Origin: Ruminococcus sp. UBA1394
GTDB taxonomy: Bacteria; Bacillota; Clostridia; Oscillospirales; Ruminococcaceae
Assembly: GCA_002305725.1 (NCBI GenBank)
Contig: DBQM01000021.1
Location: forward strand, 1-36,573
Direction: 5' to 3'
Length of the DNA: 36,573 nucleotides
Below, one piece after another: positions 31,796 to 36,573 of the stretch; the first letter of the stretch is position 1; every line of letters begins with the position of its first letter. The notes under the pieces are model-generated. The model was not told the DNA's origin. It did no database searches and worked only from the letters and a program-made list of their open reading frames with translations. The translations under genes were made by a program, and so were the position numbers.

Positions 31796-33175
31796 TCACG
31801 CTTTTTCCAGTCTTTTTTTCAGTTTTCTGAGGCTGTATCCCTCTTTAATCTGGACAGTTCCCCTGTCTATCGCAAGGGCATAATCCGGTACATCCTTAGT
31901 AACGGTCGTGCCTGCTGCGGTGTAAACACCCTTGCCCAGCTTTACAGGCGCAATAAGGTTTGTGTTGCAGCCGATAAAGCAGTTGTCGCCGATTTCACAG
32001 CGGCTCTTGACAATGCCGTCGTAGTTTACAGTAACTGTTCCGCAGCCGAAGTTTACCTTCTTGCCGACGTCGGAATCGCCCACATAGGTAAGGTGAGCAA
32101 CAGCAGTACCCTCGCCGATTGTAGAATTTTTGATTTCAACAAAGTCGCCGATTTTAACGCCGCTTTTGATATGGCTGCCCGGTCTGATGTGTACCCACGG
32201 ACCGATTTTAACGCCTGCGTCAATTGTTGACTTGAACGCCTGGACGTAGTTCAGACTTACGCCGTCCTTGATATCGCAGTCATCTATAATGCAGTTAGGA
32301 CCGATAAGGCAGTTTTTGCCTATGACTGTCTTTCCTCTGAGGTGTGTACCTGCCATTATCTCAGTACCTGCTCCGATCTCAACGTCACGTCCGATAACAA
32401 CGCCGTCAATGCAGTTGAACTCAACGCCGTTTTCAAGGTGTTTTTCAATAACTGCCATTCTTGCCACTGTGTTAAGCTCCAGCAGACCTTTTCTGTCGTT
32501 TGCACCCAGAACAACGTCCGGATTTTCGGAGATATATGCGTTTACACGTCTGCCCTTGTTAAGCGCAATGAAAACGCTGTCTGTCAGATAGTATTCGCCC
32601 TGTGAGTTATTTGTGGTAAGCTCTCCTAAGTACTCCATAAGGTCGGCTGTATTGAACCAGTAAGCGCCGGAATTGATTTCCTTGATTTCCTTCTGCGCAA
32701 TTGTTGCGTCCTTTTCCTCAACGATTGAGGTAATACCGTTTTCGCCTCTTATGATTCTGCCGTAGCCTTTCGGATTATCAGAAACGGCTGTGATGACTGT
32801 GATTGAGTTACCCTCGTTTTCGTGCATTTCAAGGGATTTCTTTATTGTTTCGGAGTCGATAAAAGGTGCGTCGCCGCAGAGTACCAGTGTATTTCCGCCG
32901 CCGTTTTCTTTCATGAAAGGTACTGCCTGCATGACCGCATGACCTGTACCCAGTCTTTCGCTCTGGAGAACTGTTTCATATCTGCCGTTTAAGTACTCGT
33001 CTATCATCTCAGCCATGAAGCCTTTTACTATGCAGAGCTTTTCAATACCTGCGCCCTCGCACGCCTTTATTACCCATTCCAGCATAGGCTCGCCCAGAAC
33101 CTTGAACATCGGCTTTGGTATGTCCGCTTTCATTCTCTTGCCCTGACCGCCGGCCAGTATTACAGCATTATTCAT
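31796..33175 (-). CDS. glmU: Bifunctional UDP-GlcNAc pyrophosphorylase / GlcN-1-P acetyltransferase
   Basis: A 459-residue enzyme making UDP-N-acetylglucosamine for cell-wall synthesis. The N-terminal uridylyltransferase has VILAGGQGKRMKADIPKPMFKVLGEPML (residues 4-31), LCGDAPFID and EEKDAT. The C-terminal left-handed beta helix (about 250-440) shows hexapeptide repeats, with the acetyltransferase signature HIRPGSHIKSGVKIGDFVEIKNS and HLTYVGDSDVG containing the catalytic His. AGAGGAA precedes the ATG. First gene of glmU-pth-mfd. Its upstream region is occupied by foldback element copy C within 55 bp, so its promoter lies close to or inside that element. Confidence 0.98.
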   Translation of the reverse strand: MNNAVILAGGQGKRMKADIPKPMFKVLGEPMLEWVIKACEGAGIEKLCIVKGFMAEMIDEYLNGRYETVLQSERLGTGHAVMQAVPFMKENGGGNTLVLCGDAPFIDSETIKKSLEMHENEGNSITVITAVSDNPKGYGRIIRGENGITSIVEEKDATIAQKEIKEINSGAYWFNTADLMEYLGELTTNNSQGEYYLTDSVFIALNKGRRVNAYISENPDVVLGANDRKGLLELNTVARMAVIEKHLENGVEFNCIDGVVIGRDVEIGAGTEIMAGTHLRGKTVIGKNCLIGPNCIIDDCDIKDGVSLNYVQAFKSTIDAGVKIGPWVHIRPGSHIKSGVKIGDFVEIKNSTIGEGTAVAHLTYVGDSDVGKKVNFGCGTVTVNYDGIVKSRCEIGDNCFIGCNTNLIAPVKLGKGVYTAAGTTVTKDVPDYALAIDRGTVQIKEGYSLRKLKKRLEKA

Positions 33176-33230
33176 TCTTAAAATTCCTCTTTTCCTTTAT
33201 ACTAAAGATTTTTTAATCTGTTTTTGTTAT

Positions 33231-33661
33231 GTTCATTTCTTTGCCTGCACAAAGAAACGAACCAAAGAAATGCACCCACTCAGACGCCGTGGGCGGCTTG
33301 TTCAGCTTGCGCTGCAAATCACTGCAATCTGGTCAGTGAACTAAACTGCTTTGTTTAAACTGACTACACCATAATTGCAACTGAAATCGTTCTAATAAAA
33401 CAAAGCCTTAGCGAAGTTTAATTGGTTAGTAAAATACTGTTAAGTGAAAATATACAGTAAAAAAACTGAGCAAATAATGTTTATTATCCGCTTCGGTAAA
33501 GCAGGTGCATTAAGGCTGCAAATATGAATCACCAAGTATGTCCGAGTAGTTTTTGCCCGGAAACAAAATTGCAGTGATTTGCCGCCTACGGCGGCATGGC
33601 AGTCCGGCGGCAGCCGGTGCATTTCTTTGGTTCGTTTCTTGTTGCAAGACAAGAAATGAAC
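33231..33661 (+). repeat. Foldback element F, copy C
   Basis: It is collinear with copy B over its whole length: GTTCATTTCTTTG at the left, the AACGAACCAAAGAAATGCAC arm, GCCGTGGGCGGC, TTTAAACTGACTACACCATAATTGCA in the middle, GCCGCCTACGGCGGC and the mirrored arm ending AAGAAATGAAC. It fills the gap between the divergent glmU and ppdK genes. Frames inside are repeat translations. Confidence 0.85.
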
Positions 33662-33861
33662 AAATACTGCCTTTATTTCTTTGGGCGTTCAAAGAAATCA
33701 CACACCGCAAACTTATCCACTCTAATATATTATGACAATAAAATGAATATTTTTCAAGTGATTTTTCAAAAAAATTCTGAAACTTAAAATTTTTGTGAAT
33801 ATTGCTACAAAATTAACATCAAGATTTTTTTTAAAAACATATGGAATTTTCCTTTAATATA

Positions 33862-33870
33862 TGATATAAT
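33862..33870 (+). promoter_or_regulatory. Extended -10 promoter of ppdK
   Basis: TGATATAAT at 33862-33870 is a perfect extended -10 element. The -35 position (TGGAAT, 33842-33847) is poor. It lies about 80 bp before the ppdK start, in very AT-rich DNA. Confidence 0.65.
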
Positions 33871-33878
33871 ATTAATTA

Positions 33879-33915
33879 ACCGGACCGAAAGGGCGGATTC
33901 TGTCTTTTTTCCGGT
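33879..33915 (+). promoter_or_regulatory. Leader hairpin of ppdK
   Basis: ACCGGA (33879-33884) pairs with TCCGGT (33910-33915), with inner AAAG/CTTT pairing. It starts only a few bases after the expected transcription start. No U-tract follows, so it is more likely an mRNA-stabilising 5' hairpin than a terminator. Confidence 0.5.
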
Positions 33916-33948
33916 CTTTAGTAAAAAAAATCTGGAGGTATAAAACCA

Positions 33949-36573
33949 ATGGCAAAGAAATATTGCTACCTTTTCTCTGAAGGTAATGCTAACATGAGAG
34001 AACTCCTCGGCGGTAAGGGTGCTAACCTGGCTGAAATGACAGGTATGGGACTTCCTGTTCCGCAGGGCTTCACAATTTCAACTGAGGCTTGTACACAGTA
34101 CTACGAGGACGGCCGTCAGATCAATCCTGAAATCATGGCTGAAATCAACGAATACATAGGCAAGATGGAAGAAATCACCGGCAAGAAGTTCGGCGACCAC
34201 GAAAATCCGCTGCTCGTATCTGTTCGTTCAGGTGCAAGAGCATCAATGCCTGGTATGATGGACACAATCCTTAACCTCGGTCTTAACGAAGAGGTTGTTG
34301 AAGTTATCGCTGAAAAGTCAAACAACCCAAGATGGGCATGGGACTGCTACAGAAGATTCATTCAGATGTACTCTGACGTAGTTATGGAAGTTGGTAAGAA
34401 GTACTTTGAAGAGCTTATCGACGAAATGAAGGCTAAGAAGGGCGTTACTCAGGACGTTGACCTGACTGCTGACGACCTTAAGGAACTCGCTGGCCAGTTC
34501 AAGGCTGAATACAAGGAAAAGATCGGTCAGGACTTCCCTTCTGATCCTAAGGAACAGCTCATGGGCGCAGTTAAGGCTGTATTCCGTTCATGGGACAACC
34601 CGAGAGCTAACGTTTACAGACGTGACAACGATATCCCTTATTCATGGGGTACTGCTGTTAACGTACAGTCAATGGCATTCGGTAACATGGGTGACGACTG
34701 CGGTACTGGTGTTGCATTTACCCGTGACCCTGCTACAGGCGAAAAGAAGCTCATGGGCGAATTCCTGACAAACGCACAGGGCGAAGACGTTGTTGCCGGC
34801 GTTCGTACACCAATGCCAATCGCTCAGATGGCTGAAAAGTTCCCGGAGGCTTTTGAACAGTTCCAGAACGTTTGCAAGACTCTTGAAGATCACTACAGAG
34901 ATATGCAGGACATGGAATTTACTGTCGAACACGGTAAGCTCTTCATGCTCCAGACAAGAAACGGTAAGAGAACAGCTCAGGCTGCTCTGAAGATCGCTTG
35001 TGACCTCGTTGACGAAGGCATGAGATCAGAAGAAGAAGCAGTTGCTATGATCGACCCAAGAAACCTCGACACACTGCTCCACCCACAGTTCGACGCTAAG
35101 GAACTTAAGGCTGCAACTCCTGCAGGCAAGGGCCTCGGCGCTTCACCTGGTGCTGCCTGCGGTAAGATCGTATTCACAGCTGACGACGCTGTTGAATGGG
35201 CTGAAAGAGGCGAAAAGGTTGTTCTGGTTCGTCTTGAAACATCACCTGAGGATATCACAGGTATGAAGTCTGCTCAGGGTATCCTGACAGTAAGAGGCGG
35301 TATGACATCACACGCTGCCGTTGTTGCACGTGGAATGGGTACTTGCTGCGTTTCAGGCTGCGGCGACATCAAGATGGACGAAGCTAACAAGAAGTTTGAA
35401 CTTGCCGGCAAGACATACCATGAGGGTGACTACATCTCAATCGACGGTTCAACAGGTAACATCTACGACGGTATCATTCCTACTGTAGACGCTACAATCG
35501 CTGGTGAATTCGGCAGAATCATGGCTTGGGCTGACAAGTACAGAGTACTTAAAGTAAGAACAAACGCTGATACTCCTGCTGACGCTAAGAAGGCAAGAGA
35601 GCTCGGCGCTGAAGGTATCGGTCTTTGCCGTACAGAGCACATGTTCTTTGAACCGGACAGAATCGGTGCATTCCGTGAAATGATCTGCTCAGATACAGTT
35701 GAAGAAAGAGAAGCTGCTCTTGCTAAGATTGAACCAATGCAGCAGGCTGACTTTGAGGCTCTCTACGAGGCTCTTGAGGGCTGCCCTGTAACAATCAGAT
35801 TCCTGGATCCACCGCTCCACGAATTCGTTCCTACTGAAGAAGCTGACATCAAGGCTCTTGCTGACGCACAGGGCAAGTCAGTTGAAACAATCAAGAACAT
35901 CATTGCTTCACTCCACGAATTCAACCCGATGATGGGCCACAGAGGCTGCCGTCTTGCTGTAACATATCCGGAAATCGCAGTAATGCAGACAAAGGCTGTT
36001 ATCAAGGCTGCTATCGCTGTTGCTGAAAGACACCCTGACTGGACAATCGTTCCGGAAATCATGATTCCGCTGGTTGGCGAAATCAAGGAGCTCAAGTACG
36101 TTAAGAAGTTCGTTGTTGAAACTGCTGACGCTGTTATCAAGGAAGCTGGCGTTGACCTCAAGTATGAGGTTGGTACAATGATCGAAATCCCAAGAGCTGC
36201 TCTTACAGCTGATGAGATTGCTAAGGAAGCTGAGTTCTTCTGCTTCGGTACTAACGATCTGACACAGATGACATTCGGTTTCTCAAGAGACGATGCTGGT
36301 AAGTTCCTCGGCGCTTACTACGACGCTAAGATCTACGAGAACGATCCGTTTGCTAAGCTCGACCAGACAGGTGTTGGCAAGCTTATGGATATGGCTGTTA
36401 AGATGGGTAAGGAAGTTCGTCCGGAAATGCACATCGGTATCTGCGGTGAGCACGGCGGCGATCCTTCATCTGTTGAATTCTGCCACAAGCTTGGTCTGAC
36501 ATACGTTTCCTGCTCACCATTCCGTGTGCCAATCGCAAGACTCGCTGCTGCTCAGGCAGCTATTAGTAATAGG
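33949..36573 (+). CDS. ppdK: Pyruvate, phosphate dikinase (3' end cut by window)
   Basis: An 875-codon open frame without a stop before the window ends; the family length is about 874-880, so only the last codons or the stop are missing. The enzyme interconverts pyruvate, ATP and Pi with PEP, AMP and PPi, a glycolytic step in many anaerobes. N-terminal ATP-grasp blocks are LLGGKGANLAEMTGMGLPVPQGF and VSVRSGARASMPGMMDTILNLG. The phosphorylated His455 lies in GMTSHAAVVARGMG. The PEP-site Cys is in GICGEHGGDP (about 832), near the end SPFRVPIARLAAAQA. GGAGGT sits 9 nt before the ATG. Codons are strongly biased (GCT, AAG, CTC, GGC/GGT), unlike the neighbours, as in highly expressed genes. Confidence 0.97.
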   Translation, partial: MAKKYCYLFSEGNANMRELLGGKGANLAEMTGMGLPVPQGFTISTEACTQYYEDGRQINPEIMAEINEYIGKMEEITGKKFGDHENPLLVSVRSGARASMPGMMDTILNLGLNEEVVEVIAEKSNNPRWAWDCYRRFIQMYSDVVMEVGKKYFEELIDEMKAKKGVTQDVDLTADDLKELAGQFKAEYKEKIGQDFPSDPKEQLMGAVKAVFRSWDNPRANVYRRDNDIPYSWGTAVNVQSMAFGNMGDDCGTGVAFTRDPATGEKKLMGEFLTNAQGEDVVAGVRTPMPIAQMAEKFPEAFEQFQNVCKTLEDHYRDMQDMEFTVEHGKLFMLQTRNGKRTAQAALKIACDLVDEGMRSEEEAVAMIDPRNLDTLLHPQFDAKELKAATPAGKGLGASPGAACGKIVFTADDAVEWAERGEKVVLVRLETSPEDITGMKSAQGILTVRGGMTSHAAVVARGMGTCCVSGCGDIKMDEANKKFELAGKTYHEGDYISIDGSTGNIYDGIIPTVDATIAGEFGRIMAWADKYRVLKVRTNADTPADAKKARELGAEGIGLCRTEHMFFEPDRIGAFREMICSDTVEEREAALAKIEPMQQADFEALYEALEGCPVTIRFLDPPLHEFVPTEEADIKALADAQGKSVETIKNIIASLHEFNPMMGHRGCRLAVTYPEIAVMQTKAVIKAAIAVAERHPDWTIVPEIMIPLVGEIKELKYVKKFVVETADAVIKEAGVDLKYEVGTMIEIPRAALTADEIAKEAEFFCFGTNDLTQMTFGFSRDDAGKFLGAYYDAKIYENDPFAKLDQTGVGKLMDMAVKMGKEVRPEMHIGICGEHGGDPSSVEFCHKLGLTYVSCSPFRVPIARLAAAQAAISNR

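Noticed and set aside
33879..33915. ppdK leader considered as a riboswitch
   Set aside because: Only one short hairpin is present, without a recognisable ligand-binding core or an expression platform.

Overview
The window looks like chromosome of a spore-forming, low-to-middle GC Firmicute of the Ruminococcus/Oscillospiraceae type. The reasons are an extracellular protein ending in a Ruminococcus-style dockerin, sporulation genes (spoVS, a gpr-type germination protease, a BofC-domain protein), the Firmicute gene orders glmU-pth-mfd, ymdB-spoVS and divergent rpsT/gpr, a class I fumarase alpha subunit and pyruvate phosphate dikinase. No phage, transposase, CRISPR, rRNA or tRNA was found.

Layout. 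1-5300: a five-gene minus-strand operon for a wall-teichoic-acid-like or other phosphopolyol cell-surface polymer (GT2, two CDP-glycerol glycerophosphotransferase-type proteins, ABC permease, ABC ATPase), driven by a near-consensus promoter and bracketed by two inverted copies of a composite palindromic repeat. 5300-7800: AraC-type regulator divergent from a MATE exporter. 7900-10760: alr-prfC. 11300-15920: BofC-domain gene divergent from a class A penicillin-binding protein plus RNA methyltransferase operon; the PBP leader is packed with foldback elements. 16140-18190: fumarase alpha - ymdB - spoVS. 18500-20270: small membrane protein, nrdR, TIM-barrel protein. 20900-22420: rpsT divergent from gpr, with a hairpin-rich rpsT leader that ends in an intrinsic terminator. 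22680-27480: small lipoprotein, flippase plus TPR-like membrane protein, then two secreted proteins sharing a beta-rich module, one with a membrane/sortase-like tail and one with a dockerin. 27550-33180: glmU-pth-mfd. 33860-end: ppdK, cut by the window edge only at or near its stop codon.

The intergenic DNA is unusually rich in structure. At least four repeat families occur: short REP-like palindromes (GGGCGACC/GGTCGCCC and relatives) in composite clusters; a roughly 430-450 bp foldback element in three copies with no coding capacity; a roughly 125 bp multi-hairpin element in two copies whose stems covary while internal-loop bases stay constant; and a 163 bp long foldback just upstream of the PBP gene. 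The most promising undescribed items are the covarying multi-hairpin element, the rpsT leader attenuator, and the paired secreted proteins, in one of which the shared module appears a second time in permuted order (A-B-B'-A') before the dockerin.
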